This document shows positions 1-8,935 of a stretch of 46,520 nucleotides of DNA, piece by piece. The translations under genes and the position numbers were made by a program. Source of the DNA: Flavobacterium sp. (GTDB lineage: Bacteria; Bacteroidota; Bacteroidia; Chitinophagales; Chitinophagaceae); NCBI GenBank assembly GCA_030053925.1, contig JASGCX010000024.1, positions 1 through 46,520 on the forward strand, in the 5' to 3' direction. Each line of letters begins with the position of its first letter. Within the stretch, counting starts at the first letter, position 1. The notes below the pieces were generated by a model. It worked only from the letters and a program-made list of their open reading frames with translations, had not been told where the DNA came from and did no database searches.

Positions 1-56
1 AGCACATCATCACATTAGCACATCATCACATTAGCACATCATCACATTAGCACATT
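1..56. repeat. 16-bp tandem repeat, three copies plus a partial
   Basis: The unit agcacatcatcacatt occurs three times head to tail (1-48), followed by the partial agcacatt. The array is cut by the window edge and stops 6 bp before the cytidine deaminase ATG, so the promoter or leader of that gene lies in or beyond the repeat. Confidence 0.9.
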
Positions 57-62
57 AGGTTT

Positions 63-539
63 ATGACATCTAGTTTTGAATACGAAGTTTACGACTCAAT
101 TAATGATTTAACGCCAGCGGATGCGGGTTTGCTACAGCAAGCAAAAGACGTAACAAAAGATGCGTATGCACCTTACTCACAATTTCATGTGGGGGCTGCT
201 GCAATGCTTGCTAATGGCAAAGTGGTGCATGGTACCAATCAAGAAAATGCAAGTTATCCTGTAGGTATTTGTTCTGAAAGAACCTTGCTTTCTGTTGCGG
301 CTACTTTGTACCCAAATATGCCCATAGATACCATGGCTATTACTTACGATAATAAAAATGGCAGCAGCAATAAACCTGCTTCACCATGCGGTATTTGCAG
401 ACAATCGTTAGCCGAATTTGAAACCCGTGTAAAACAACCCATGCGCTTAATATTAAGTGGTTTAGAAGGCAAAGTATTTATTATAGCAAAAGCCTCATTA
501 CTACTGCCGCTAGGTTTTGGTGGTGATGATTTGAAATAG
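63..539 (+). CDS. cdd: cytidine deaminase
   Basis: Cytosolic zinc enzyme of pyrimidine salvage that deaminates (deoxy)cytidine to (deoxy)uridine. The 158-residue length fits the small tetrameric class. The substrate region with N60-E61-N62 precedes the first zinc ligand C70 with catalytic E72 (C-S-E, where the tetrameric class usually has C-A-E). The second zinc motif P-C-G-I-C (C109 and C112) completes a three-cysteine site. The ATG at 63 follows a tandem repeat directly. The last 30 bp overlap the 3' end of the opposing DUF6572 gene. No truncation is seen. Confidence 0.93.
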   Translation: MTSSFEYEVYDSINDLTPADAGLLQQAKDVTKDAYAPYSQFHVGAAAMLANGKVVHGTNQENASYPVGICSERTLLSVAATLYPNMPIDTMAITYDNKNGSSNKPASPCGICRQSLAEFETRVKQPMRLILSGLEGKVFIIAKASLLLPLGFGGDDLK

Positions 540-875
540 ATTTTTAGAATTTTTTAGCTTGAAAAATTCCCATTCAAATCCTATCCCTACATTCAAAAGA
601 ATAGTTTTGCAACGATTTAAAAAATTCAGTGCCATCATATTTGGGCTAAATTTTAATTTCACAATAATTATCACTTTAGCCGTATTGGCCTTTGGGTAAT
701 GTTCATATATCTGACCGCTTTCGATAAATTCTAAGTAGGCATTTATTTTATCTTGTAAGAACTGCAAATGCTGTTCATTTTCATCCCATTCTAAATGATC
801 TGAAATTGTAAGTATAACTTTTTCGTCATTCAAAGTACTTATTGCATCAACCTTATCAGCTTGTTCAATACTCAT
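510..875 (-). CDS. DUF6572-like protein
   Basis: A 121-residue soluble protein of unknown function. Its start (MSIEQADKVDAI) and the stretch around residues 23-60, with T-I-S-D-H-L-E-W and later I-N-A-Y-L-x-F-I-E-S-G, resemble the DUF6572 family, small proteins often found singly. The C-terminal part (about residues 65-110) alternates hydrophobic strands and a helix. It is convergent with cdd and overlaps it by 30 bp at the 3' ends. No signal peptide or membrane segment is seen. The family call is from memory of its consensus; no biochemical role can be inferred. Confidence 0.7.
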   Translation of the reverse strand: MSIEQADKVDAISTLNDEKVILTISDHLEWDENEQHLQFLQDKINAYLEFIESGQIYEHYPKANTAKVIIIVKLKFSPNMMALNFLNRCKTILLNVGIGFEWEFFKLKNSKNLFQIITTKT

Positions 876-993
876 AAATATTAAGTAAAAGTTAGTATTT
901 TAACCAAAGTAAAAATACGTTCTACTTTTTTGTTTGTCAATCAATAGTAGTATTAATTATTGTCTTTCTTTGAGTTTCATTAAAGCACACTAT

Positions 994-1060
994 TAGTAAT
1001 TAGTAATTAATAATTAATAATCACCCATGACCCATGAACCATGAACCATCACCCACCACC
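994..1060. repeat. heptanucleotide repeat, two sequence families in one phase
   Basis: TAGTAAT, TAGTAAT, TAATAAT, TAATAAT (994-1021) run directly into CACCCAT, GACCCAT, GAACCAT, GAACCAT, CACCCAC (1022-1056), all with a 7-bp period. The second family is the reverse complement of the arrays at 22695 and 29785. The rest of the 281-bp gap (876-1156) shows no gene. Confidence 0.8.
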
Positions 1061-1156
1061 GCTTGCCAAACATTTTCCCTAACATTCAACCTACGCTAGC
1101 TTTATTATTGTTCCTTTGCAGCACCAAATTGGTTTTAGCAATAGACAAATAGACGT

Positions 1157-2410
1157 ATGACTACCAAACAAAGCGGACAAAGCAAGTTACACCTGATATT
1201 AATTCTTGGCCTTTTAGCGGCTATTGGGCCTTTTTCTATAGATATGTACTTGCCTGCTTTTCCAAATATTGCCCAAACCTTGCACACATCGGTATCGTTG
1301 GTAATGCTGTCGCTGTCCTCTTTTTTTATAGGCATTTCGGCAGGGCAGTTAATTTATGGGCCATTGCTAGAGCGCTTTGGTAGAAAAAAACCTTTGTACG
1401 TAGGCTTAACTATTTACGCCATTGCATCGTTTGCTTGCGCCACTACCTCATCGGTAAATGGGTTAATTGTTTACAGATTGTTTCAGGCATTGGGTGGCTG
1501 CGTAGGTATGGTGGCTTCTCGTGCTATGGTACGAGATTTATTTGACGTGAAAGACAATGCCAAAGTATTCTCAACGCTAATGTTGGTTATTGCTGTATCG
1601 CCTATTATAGCACCTACATTGGGTGGCTATTTAACGGCCTACTTAGGCTGGCGTTATATTTTTGGTGTATTGATTATTATTATCAGTATCATATTGGCTG
1701 GCGTGTATTTTTTACTACCAGAAAGCAAGCAACCCGATACCAATTTTTCGCTAAAACCGGCTGCTATTTTTAACAGTTTTTCTACCATTATTAAGCATCC
1801 TCAATTTATCGTTTACACGTTTACAGGTTCGCTTACTGCGGCAGCTTTATATGCTTATATCAGTGGCTCGCCGTATGTATTTATGGTATTGTTTAAAGTA
1901 AGCGAAAAGCATTACGGGTGGATATTTGCCATCATTGCTGCGGGGTTAATTGGGGCAAGCCAATTTAATAGTTTGCTGCTTAAAAAATATACATCAGAGC
2001 AAGTAATGCGATGGGGTATTTACATACAAAGCACCATCGGTATTATATTGGTTGTTTTATTTGTACTCAACGTGCAAGAACTATACTTAACAATTGCATT
2101 GATATTTGCTTTTTTATGTTGCCAAGGTTGCATCTTTCCAAATGCATCTGCTTTATCTATGGCACCCTTTGGGCACAATGCAGGCAGTGCATCGGCATTA
2201 ATGGGCTTTTTACAAATGAGTATTGGCGCATTAATGTCTGCCTTAGTAAGTGTATTTCAAAATGGTACATCGCTACCTATGATAGGCATTATGGCTTTCT
2301 GCTCGTTGTTGGCTGCATTGTTGTACACTTTTGGTAGCAAGCATATAACCAATAATGCCACCAAGGCCATGGTAGAAGAAGAGGAATTAGATATGGTGAG
2401 TACGTTGTAA
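1157..2410 (+). CDS. Bcr/CflA-family multidrug efflux transporter (MFS)
   Basis: Inner-membrane drug:proton antiporter of the major facilitator superfamily, 417 residues with about 12 hydrophobic helices. The first helix ends in the Bcr/CflA-like D-M-Y-L-P-A-F-P motif (about residues 28-36). The loop between helices 2 and 3 carries motif A, G-P-L-L-E-R-F-G-R-K-K. A drug-antiporter motif-C-like segment (S-P-I-I-A-P-T-L-G-G) follows in helix 5. The substrate cannot be read from sequence; bicyclomycin, chloramphenicol and sulfonamides are known for the family. It is probably a stand-alone gene, with the GH5 lipoprotein 91 bp downstream in the same direction. Confidence 0.88.
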   Translation: MTTKQSGQSKLHLILILGLLAAIGPFSIDMYLPAFPNIAQTLHTSVSLVMLSLSSFFIGISAGQLIYGPLLERFGRKKPLYVGLTIYAIASFACATTSSVNGLIVYRLFQALGGCVGMVASRAMVRDLFDVKDNAKVFSTLMLVIAVSPIIAPTLGGYLTAYLGWRYIFGVLIIIISIILAGVYFLLPESKQPDTNFSLKPAAIFNSFSTIIKHPQFIVYTFTGSLTAAALYAYISGSPYVFMVLFKVSEKHYGWIFAIIAAGLIGASQFNSLLLKKYTSEQVMRWGIYIQSTIGIILVVLFVLNVQELYLTIALIFAFLCCQGCIFPNASALSMAPFGHNAGSASALMGFLQMSIGALMSALVSVFQNGTSLPMIGIMAFCSLLAALLYTFGSKHITNNATKAMVEEEELDMVSTL

Positions 2411-2501
2411 CATATCTTTTGAGGTTAGTTGCCGGTATCAAATAAGTTGCTATTGCTAACAGCGTTACATTTGGCAACTGCTAGCTAAATGCCCTACCCT
2501 T

Positions 2502-3509
2502 ATGAAAGTTTTGAGCTGCTTTATATTTATGCTAATGTTAGTGGCTTGTAAAAAAGGTAGCGATAATAGTAATGTTATTAATGGCAACAGTTACCACATT
2601 GTTGGTAAAAACATCTTCTATCAAGATAAGCCTGTACAGCTAATTGGCAGCAACGCATTGCATGTATTTGCAGCAGGCAGTAGCGATATGCGCAACTGGC
2701 AAATAGATATTGTAAGAGAATTTATAGGTAATGTAAAAGAAACACCCATTAGTGGTGCTGTAATACAAGATGCATCGAACACCTACTTATATCCACTACA
2801 AACTATTGTTGATAGCAATAGATTGAATCATCAAGTTACTATACTTTGCCCTTTTAAATGGGATATTAATGCTAGTACCCATTTTACTGGTAAATGGCCT
2901 TCTAATACAACCTGGTGGGCAGCCTATAAACAGATATTGGCTCAATGGGCATTGAACTTTAAAAACCAACCCGATGTATGGATAGAGGTTTGGAATGAGC
3001 CTTATAGATACGATAGAACCGATGGTTATACAGATGCAAACTGGCTTACTCACATGAACGAATTAGTAAGCATTATTAGAAATACGGGCAATAATAATAT
3101 AGTAGTGGTGCCATGTGCAGAACAAGGGCAAGACGAAACTGTGTTATTTACTAATGGCCAAATTTTAAAGTCTAATTACGCCGATATTCTATTTGATATT
3201 CATGCCTATGAAAAATGGTTATTAACGTCAAATACTACTATTGGTAACAGACTTCAGCAACTACAGCAGCAAAATTTACCAGTCATTTTTGGCGAAACAG
3301 CCCCCATGAATGCTGGCATATTAATGCAACCTGCTAGTTTTTTAGATTCAATTTATTCAAGAGGCATGTCGGTCTGTGCATGGCTTTGGAAATATGATGA
3401 AAGCGACCAAGATGCTTTACTAACAAAAACAGGAAAGCCCAATAATAACAACAACAACCAATGGGGCACTTTGTACAATACGTTATGTTTAAAACCAAGA
3501 AAGTTTTAG
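2502..3509 (+). CDS. GH5-like glycoside hydrolase lipoprotein
   Basis: A 335-residue lipoprotein with signal peptide and lipobox L-V-A-C (Cys16), followed by KKGSDNSN, so probably attached to the outer membrane. The catalytic layout is clan GH-A: W-N-E-P (acid/base E166), D-I-H-A-Y (H234) and F-G-E-T-A-P (nucleophile E265). This suggests retaining hydrolysis of a beta-glycan such as a cellulose- or mannan-type polymer; the substrate cannot be specified. Near the C terminus, an (aay)n tract encodes six Asn in a row (about residues 314-319), probably a slippage-prone linker. No SusC/SusD pair is adjacent, so it is not in a canonical polysaccharide utilisation locus here. Confidence 0.8.
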   Translation: MKVLSCFIFMLMLVACKKGSDNSNVINGNSYHIVGKNIFYQDKPVQLIGSNALHVFAAGSSDMRNWQIDIVREFIGNVKETPISGAVIQDASNTYLYPLQTIVDSNRLNHQVTILCPFKWDINASTHFTGKWPSNTTWWAAYKQILAQWALNFKNQPDVWIEVWNEPYRYDRTDGYTDANWLTHMNELVSIIRNTGNNNIVVVPCAEQGQDETVLFTNGQILKSNYADILFDIHAYEKWLLTSNTTIGNRLQQLQQQNLPVIFGETAPMNAGILMQPASFLDSIYSRGMSVCAWLWKYDESDQDALLTKTGKPNNNNNNQWGTLYNTLCLKPRKF

Positions 3510-3621
3510 CTTCAAAGGCGTAGAATTATTACCTAGAAAACCAAAATATTAACCGCAAATAATTTTTTACATTTTGCGTTAAGCAAAAAGGTGCAACATT
3601 TATTGTATTGCTTAGGTTATT

Positions 3622-5037
3622 TTATTCTTCGTCTATTTTTAATTCCATTAGCAATCTATCTGGCAGGGCTTTTTGGGCATTAGCACCCATTTTCTTTAGT
3701 TCTTCTACCTTGCCTACCAAGTTGCCACGGCCTGTACTCAACTGCTTAAAGGCATCGTCGTAGCTCTGTTGTGCAGCCATTATTTTTTTGCCTACATCTT
3801 CTAAGTTTTCTACAAAGCTTACAAACTTGTTGTATAGCAAGCCTGCTTTGTCGGCAATATCAATGGCGTTTCTATTCTGTAATTCAACTTTCCATAGGTC
3901 TGCAATTATTTTAAGTACAGCCAATAAATTGGTAGGGCTTACTAGCATAATTTTCTTGTCGTAAGCATATTTCCACAGGCCATTATCATGCTTTACGGCT
4001 TCTAAAAATGCAGGCTCTATTGGTATAAATAACAACACATAATCAAGGGCTTTGGCATAGCGTGGATAGTCTTTTTTTGCAAGCCCATCTATATGTTGCC
4101 TTACAGATTTTATATGGTTTATTAAATGCTGCTGCTGGCTAGCTACATCACTAGCGGCAATATAGGCTTCCCATGCTACCAACGATACTTTACTATCTAC
4201 AATTATCTTTCGCTGATCGGGATAATAAATAGTTACATCAGGCTGTAAGCCACGTCCTTGCTCGTCTTTAACAATATTACCTGCGGTATCTTTTATAAAA
4301 TCTTGTGTAAAATATTCTCTGTTTTTAGCCAGCCCACTGTGTTCTAAAATGCTCTCTAAAATCATTTCGCCCCAGTTGCCTTGTTGCTTTACATTGCCTT
4401 TTAAAGCGGTGGTTAAATTATTGGCTTCTTGGCTTACTTGACGGCTCGTTTCCATCAAACGTTCTATGTGTTTGCCAAGTGCAAAACGTTCTTTACTTTC
4501 TGCATCATACGTCTGTTCTACCTTTTGTTTAAAATCTACCAACTGTGTTTTAAGCGGCTCAAGTATATGCTTCATTTGCTCACCATTTTGGGCCGAAAAC
4601 TGTTGTGTTTTCTTTTCCATAATAGCATTGGCAAGGGTTTCAAATTGGGCAAGTTGTGTTGTTTTCATTACTTCATAATCTTGCCTAAGTACTTGTAGCT
4701 TCTCTTGTTCGGCAAGCAATGTTGCTGCATCTTGCGCTTGTGCGGCTCTCAGTCTTAGCAAGTCGTTATTCATCTGAATTTTTTCAAGTTTTATTACATT
4801 CAGTTCTTGCTTATTGGTATCGTACAAGGTTTTAAAAGTAGTAGCATCGGTTTGCAGTGCCACTATTTGTGTGGCCTGTGTGGCAGTTAGTTGTTGCTGT
4901 TCTTGCAGTCTTGCTTGTAGTTGTTCATTGGCGTTGGCCTGTATAGCAATTTTAGAACCAATAGTTACTGTTTTTATTAACCAACCCATCACAATGCCTA
5001 CCACTAAAGCTGCTAGTATAAAAAGATATTGCGCCAT
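3622..5037 (-). CDS. rmuC: DNA recombination protein RmuC
   Basis: RmuC limits inversions at inverted repeats in E. coli and is thought to be a nuclease of the PD-(D/E)XK type. From the ATG at 5037 the product is 471 residues: an N-terminal membrane anchor (about residues 2-20), a long coiled coil (about 25-190), then the RmuC core containing Q-P-D-V-T-I-Y-Y-P and I-I-V-D-S-K-V-S, the likely nuclease residues. An open frame extends 57 codons upstream but reads through low-complexity sequence; starting at MAQYLFILAALVVG puts the anchor at the N terminus as in the family. It is convergent with the GH5 gene. Confidence 0.9.
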   Translation of the reverse strand: MAQYLFILAALVVGIVMGWLIKTVTIGSKIAIQANANEQLQARLQEQQQLTATQATQIVALQTDATTFKTLYDTNKQELNVIKLEKIQMNNDLLRLRAAQAQDAATLLAEQEKLQVLRQDYEVMKTTQLAQFETLANAIMEKKTQQFSAQNGEQMKHILEPLKTQLVDFKQKVEQTYDAESKERFALGKHIERLMETSRQVSQEANNLTTALKGNVKQQGNWGEMILESILEHSGLAKNREYFTQDFIKDTAGNIVKDEQGRGLQPDVTIYYPDQRKIIVDSKVSLVAWEAYIAASDVASQQQHLINHIKSVRQHIDGLAKKDYPRYAKALDYVLLFIPIEPAFLEAVKHDNGLWKYAYDKKIMLVSPTNLLAVLKIIADLWKVELQNRNAIDIADKAGLLYNKFVSFVENLEDVGKKIMAAQQSYDDAFKQLSTGRGNLVGKVEELKKMGANAQKALPDRLLMELKIDEE

Positions 5038-5259
5038 ATTTTTGTTTAGAAAAATGAATGTAAAAATGATTTCGTAAACTTTAGAATTAAATTCAAAAGT
5101 ATTTGCACAATATAAACCTAATGAAACAAGCAAATAGCAAGTACCAAATTGTAAGTAACTAAGGCTAGGTGTATAATTTTTTTTCTGCTGCGAGCCAATG
5201 GTTGGCAACCTTTTAAAAATAAAGCAAAAAATGGAAAATTGTTTATGTACCCTAAGGCT

Positions 5260-7065
5260 TTATCGAATAATTACCACGGTACCTTTTCTGTAAACCTCAC
5301 CACAGTTAGTTGTGGCAATCACTTGATATACATAGGTACCTAGTGGCTGTGCAATGCCTTTGTACGAGCCATCCCAGCAAGCATTGCCATCATTACCACT
5401 AAAAATACGTTCACCAAAGCGGTTATAAATATCAAGTTGCAAATGCGCTACATTACCCCATTTTTTCGTCCCAAAGCAATCGTTAATACCATCGCCATTT
5501 GGTGTAAATGCAGAGGGCATTTGGTAGCCAATATCTGATGCGGCTTTAGATACCGTTACAAGTATCGAATCTTCGGCATAGCAACCTTGCGCACTGTAGC
5601 TTTTTACATGGTACATAGTGGTAGCCAACGGCGTGGCAATAGGATTTGCAGTGGCGGCATATTGCAGCGTTTGTGTAGGATACCAAATATACTTAGCACC
5701 ACCGCTTACGTGCAATGTGGTTATACCTTTTACACAATTAATATCGTTGTCTTTACTAAGCCTCAAACTTGGCGGCTGATTAACCACCACAACTACAGAA
5801 CCTGTAGTGCTACACTTATTGGCATTAGTTACAGTTACATTGTATTGCGTGCTAACTAGTGGCTTCGCAATTGGATTGCTAATAGTTGCATTACTTAGGC
5901 TAGCGCTTGGCAGCCAATTGTAAGTACCTGTGGTCCCAACTACTTGCAAAATGGTACTATCGCCTTTACAAAAAACGCTATTACCTGTAATGCTAAATAC
6001 AGGATTTGGTAATAAACCAACAGCCACCGTATCGCTGCTAAAGCAATTGGGTAAATTGTAGCCTGTAACTATAAAACTCGTGTCTTTAAGAGGCAATGCA
6101 ATAGGGTTAGCAATAGTAGTAGAAGATAGATAACTATTGGCCTGCCATACATAACTATTAGCCCCACTAGCTTGTAATTTTAGCTTGTTGCCTGTACAGA
6201 TAGCCGTATCTGCATTAAGTACAAGCACCGGCTTATTAATCACTGTAATTGTTATTGAATCTCTCTCAACTAATAAGGGGGCAAATACAATATCATCCAA
6301 TGCAAAATCATTGCCTGTTCTTATAGTGTCTTTATTTATTACAGAAATAGAAGCATTGGTTGCATTACCAGATTGCCAGATAGTATAAAACTGCTGCCAT
6401 TGCCCTTCTGTGGTACTAGCCTTAAAAACACTACCAATTTGACTACCATTAATTGAAAATTGAAGCTCAGCGGGATTACCTGAATAAATAGATTGTAGCC
6501 ATACTGAAAAGATGTAGTTGGTATTTTTTGTTGCAGAAATATCTTGTTTCCATACAATGATGTTAAAAACGGTATCGCCATTTACCAAAAGCATATTACC
6601 TGTACCCGTTGTATGGTCTACATTGCTATTTAAAAATGGATGCCAAGGATATGAATTAGTACCCACATAATATACACCTTCGGGTATTCCAGAGTTTAAA
6701 TATTGGTATTGCGAAGTAAAGCCAGTATTACCGGCTGAAAAATTGCCATTAACCACCAAATTGTTACCTATAGTTTCGGTTTGCAGTAAATATTTTGTGG
6801 TAGATGTAGGTGTGGCAATAGGGTTACTAATTGTACTATCGCTTAACCCTATTTTGGGCGACCATGTATAGCTAAATGCAGGTAAAGCTTGTATAGATAG
6901 AGATTGACCGTTACAGATGCTAGTATCGTTGGTAACTATTAGTGTATCTATTAAAGTTGCAGTAAAACGAATACTCGTTTCTAATGTGCCAATACCACTA
7001 GCCTTTACCAAGTTTTGGCACAATAAAAAGCAGAAAAGTAAAATAAAAATTTGTTTTAAGTACAT
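5260..7065 (-). CDS. secreted T9SS protein with type B (CHU_C) C-terminal domain
   Basis: A 601-residue secreted protein. An N-terminal signal peptide (about residues 1-22) is followed by repeated Ig/PKD-like modules sharing the signature W-x-P-x-x-x-L-S-x-x-x-I-x-N-P-I-A-x-P. A jelly-roll-like insert (about residues 100-265: V-V-N-G-N-F-S ... L-D-D-I-V-F) recalls carbohydrate-binding modules. The C-terminal about 85 residues form a CHU_C domain with A-F-T-P-N-G-D-G-I-N-D, Y-N-R-F-G-E, W-D-G and G-T-Y-V-Y-Q, the known type B signal for type IX secretion. It is probably an adhesin or surface protein; no enzyme domain is visible. Confidence 0.88.
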   Translation of the reverse strand: MYLKQIFILLFCFLLCQNLVKASGIGTLETSIRFTATLIDTLIVTNDTSICNGQSLSIQALPAFSYTWSPKIGLSDSTISNPIATPTSTTKYLLQTETIGNNLVVNGNFSAGNTGFTSQYQYLNSGIPEGVYYVGTNSYPWHPFLNSNVDHTTGTGNMLLVNGDTVFNIIVWKQDISATKNTNYIFSVWLQSIYSGNPAELQFSINGSQIGSVFKASTTEGQWQQFYTIWQSGNATNASISVINKDTIRTGNDFALDDIVFAPLLVERDSITITVINKPVLVLNADTAICTGNKLKLQASGANSYVWQANSYLSSTTIANPIALPLKDTSFIVTGYNLPNCFSSDTVAVGLLPNPVFSITGNSVFCKGDSTILQVVGTTGTYNWLPSASLSNATISNPIAKPLVSTQYNVTVTNANKCSTTGSVVVVVNQPPSLRLSKDNDINCVKGITTLHVSGGAKYIWYPTQTLQYAATANPIATPLATTMYHVKSYSAQGCYAEDSILVTVSKAASDIGYQMPSAFTPNGDGINDCFGTKKWGNVAHLQLDIYNRFGERIFSGNDGNACWDGSYKGIAQPLGTYVYQVIATTNCGEVYRKGTVVIIR

Positions 7066-7210
7066 TGGTAAGTAGGTGCTAGTAACTATACAGATACTAT
7101 GCCAATAGTATTTATTGGCGAAACATAGTGCTAATTATCAACTAATTACGATTTATAAAAAAAATTAGCGAAACTTTAAAGTTTTATTTTGCTAAGATGG
7201 GTTTACCACA

Positions 7211-7243
7211 CTAAAAAAGCACCTACAAGTTGTAAGTGCTTTA
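7211..7243 (-). terminator. Rho-independent terminator after tRNA-Leu
   Basis: On the minus strand, aaagcacttacaa pairs with ttgtaggtgcttt (one G-T pair) and a run of T follows. It lies 33 bp past the 3' end of tRNA-Leu. Confidence 0.8.
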
Positions 7244-7275
7244 GTTATGTTTGAACTATACCAGTTCGTGTTATG

Positions 7276-7361
7276 TGCCTCAGGCGGGAATCGAACCCGC
7301 ACCTCCGTTGCTGAAGACAGGATTTTAAGTCCTGCGTGTCTACCAGTTCCACCACCAAGGC
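7276..7361 (-). tRNA. tRNA-Leu (UAA)
   Basis: An 86-nt cloverleaf with acceptor stem GCCTTGG/CTGAGGC, discriminator A, the long variable arm of a class II tRNA, T-loop GTTCGATTC, and anticodon loop CTTAAAA giving anticodon UAA. CCA is not encoded, as CAT follows the discriminator. It lies downstream of tRNA-Gly on the same strand, separated by a hairpin. Confidence 0.97.
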
Positions 7362-7365
7362 TGCC

Positions 7366-7394
7366 AAAAAAAATTCCATCCTAAGATGGAATTT
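7366..7394 (-). terminator. hairpin between tRNA-Gly and tRNA-Leu
   Basis: On the minus strand aaattccatc, loop ttag, gatggaattt, then a T run: a perfect 10-bp stem with U tract. It would terminate transcription after tRNA-Gly, or reduce read-through into tRNA-Leu. Confidence 0.8.
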
Positions 7395-7401
7395 TTATCA
7401 G

Positions 7402-7474
<73 letters not shown>

Positions 7475-7567
7475 ATTTTGTTTTAAGAACTTTTCTCTTT
7501 TTTCGGATTGCAAAAATAGGGAAGAAAAATTAACAACAAAATATTTTTTAGTTTTTTTCAGAGTTTT

Positions 7568-7771
7568 TTACTTGTACTCTGGCTTATACTGGCTGCTCTT
7601 TTGTACTTCTACATCAGGTGTACCTTTATACCCGTAATTGTATAATTTATAACAACCACCAAGTACAAATGCTAATAAGCAAAATACTTGCAGGTAAAAT
7701 AAGAAACGAGACGAGTTTACCCAATTTTTGGTAAAGTCTTTGTTGCTGTTGTCGCTAACTTCGTATGCCAT
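7568..7771 (-). CDS. small single-pass membrane protein
   Basis: Unrecognised 67-residue protein. It has a polar N terminus (MAYEVSDNSNKDF), one hydrophobic helix (about residues 22-43, containing two Cys) and a polar, Lys/Tyr-rich tail. The ATG at 7771 is preferred over the upstream TTG because a TATTTTTG box (7790-7797) sits 18 bp before it and would place the transcription start after the TTG. It lies between the GT2 gene and the tRNA pair, all on the minus strand. No function is inferred. Confidence 0.65.
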   Translation of the reverse strand: MAYEVSDNSNKDFTKNWVNSSRFLFYLQVFCLLAFVLGGCYKLYNYGYKGTPDVEVQKSSQYKPEYK

Positions 7772-7789
7772 AGTTGTTGTATTGCGTTG

Positions 7790-7797
7790 CAAAAATA
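7790..7797 (-). promoter_or_regulatory. -7 box of the small membrane protein gene
   Basis: TATTTTTG matches the Bacteroidota -7 consensus TAnnTTTG. No convincing -33 TTTG is seen at the usual distance. Confidence 0.5.
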
Positions 7798-7824
7798 GGG
7801 GTCAGCAACAAATTATAAAAGCTT

Positions 7825-8838
7825 CTAGCCAACTATTTCTGTAAACTTTGTTTTCTGTTTTACAAAATGCTGCCAAACAACACTTCCTTTATAAACACCT
7901 TGCAAGCTACACAGCGATTTTTTGGGTAGTTGATGTTTAGTGTAACCCTTTAACAGTAAGTAACACACGGCAAAATGTGCTTTTACAATAGCAATAAAAA
8001 AATTGCTATCGCCATGTAATAATCCTTTCAAAGCAGATACTGCATCTAACAAAAATCTAAATGGCACTTTGTATAGTTTTTCACGCAGTGGTAAATTTTT
8101 TGCAAGCATTAAAAGGTTATTTCTAAAATTTAAAAACACCTTGCGCCCACCACGAGGCAATGTACCCGCACCTACATGGTACACTACCGACTCTGGACAA
8201 ACCATAATGCTGTATCCTGCCAATTGCATGCGCCAGCATAAATCTATTTCTTCTTGGTGGGCAAAAAAGCAAGCATCTAAGCCACCAAGCTCATGATATA
8301 CATGGCTACGTACAAACATAGCAGCACCGCTAGCCCAAAAAATCGATTCTGTTGTATCGTACTGACCATTATCTTCTTCTAGTACATCAAAAATTCTTCC
8401 ACGAGATAAAGGATAACCAAATGCGTCAATCCATCCACCACTTGCACCTGCATATTCAAAAGAATGTTTGTTATTGTAAGCTAATAATTTAGGCTGGCAA
8501 GCCGCTATTTGCCTATCGTTTTCCATTAATGAGATAATGGGTTCAATCCAATTTGACGTTACTTCTACATCTGAATTTAGTAGTACGTAGTAATCGCTTT
8601 TCACTTGCTGTAATGCCCAATTATAACCACCCGCAAACCCATCGTTTTGCGTATTTACTAAAACTTCTACAGTAGAAAACTGATCATGTAAAATTTGCAA
8701 TGAATTATCTGTAGAAGCATTGTCTGCAACAATTACTCGTTTATTGGCATAACACGAAGCCAATACCGCTGGCAAAAACTGCTGCAAATATTGCTGACCA
8801 TTATAATTGAGAATAACGATGGCTACTGTTGGTTGCAA
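7825..8838 (-). CDS. family 2 glycosyltransferase
   Basis: A 337-residue GT-A fold transferase of the rhamnosyltransferase-like GT2 group. Near the N terminus it has V-A-I-V-I-L-N-Y-N-G, then A-D-N-A-S-T-D-N-S for nucleotide-sugar binding, the DxD-type motif L-N-S-D-V-E-V (about residue 90) and the acceptor-side motif E-E-I-D-L-C-W-R. It probably adds sugars to a surface polysaccharide or glycan; donor and acceptor are unknown. No early in-frame ATG exists and a stop lies two codons upstream, so the TTG at 8838 is taken as start. It is divergent from the alpha/beta hydrolase. Confidence 0.85.
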   Translation of the reverse strand: MQPTVAIVILNYNGQQYLQQFLPAVLASCYANKRVIVADNASTDNSLQILHDQFSTVEVLVNTQNDGFAGGYNWALQQVKSDYYVLLNSDVEVTSNWIEPIISLMENDRQIAACQPKLLAYNNKHSFEYAGASGGWIDAFGYPLSRGRIFDVLEEDNGQYDTTESIFWASGAAMFVRSHVYHELGGLDACFFAHQEEIDLCWRMQLAGYSIMVCPESVVYHVGAGTLPRGGRKVFLNFRNNLLMLAKNLPLREKLYKVPFRFLLDAVSALKGLLHGDSNFFIAIVKAHFAVCYLLLKGYTKHQLPKKSLCSLQGVYKGSVVWQHFVKQKTKFTEIVG

Positions 8839-8935
8839 AAATTAAAATTTTGGCGAAAATAGTAGTTTATAAATGAGGTTGCTAAGTTTATGAGATGAAA
8901 GTAATTACTTTACCACTCAATTATAATTTGCCAAT

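Noticed and set aside
5038-5208. 57-codon N-terminal extension of rmuC
   Set aside because: The downstream ATG gives the family's usual membrane-anchor start; the extension reads as low-complexity intergenic sequence.
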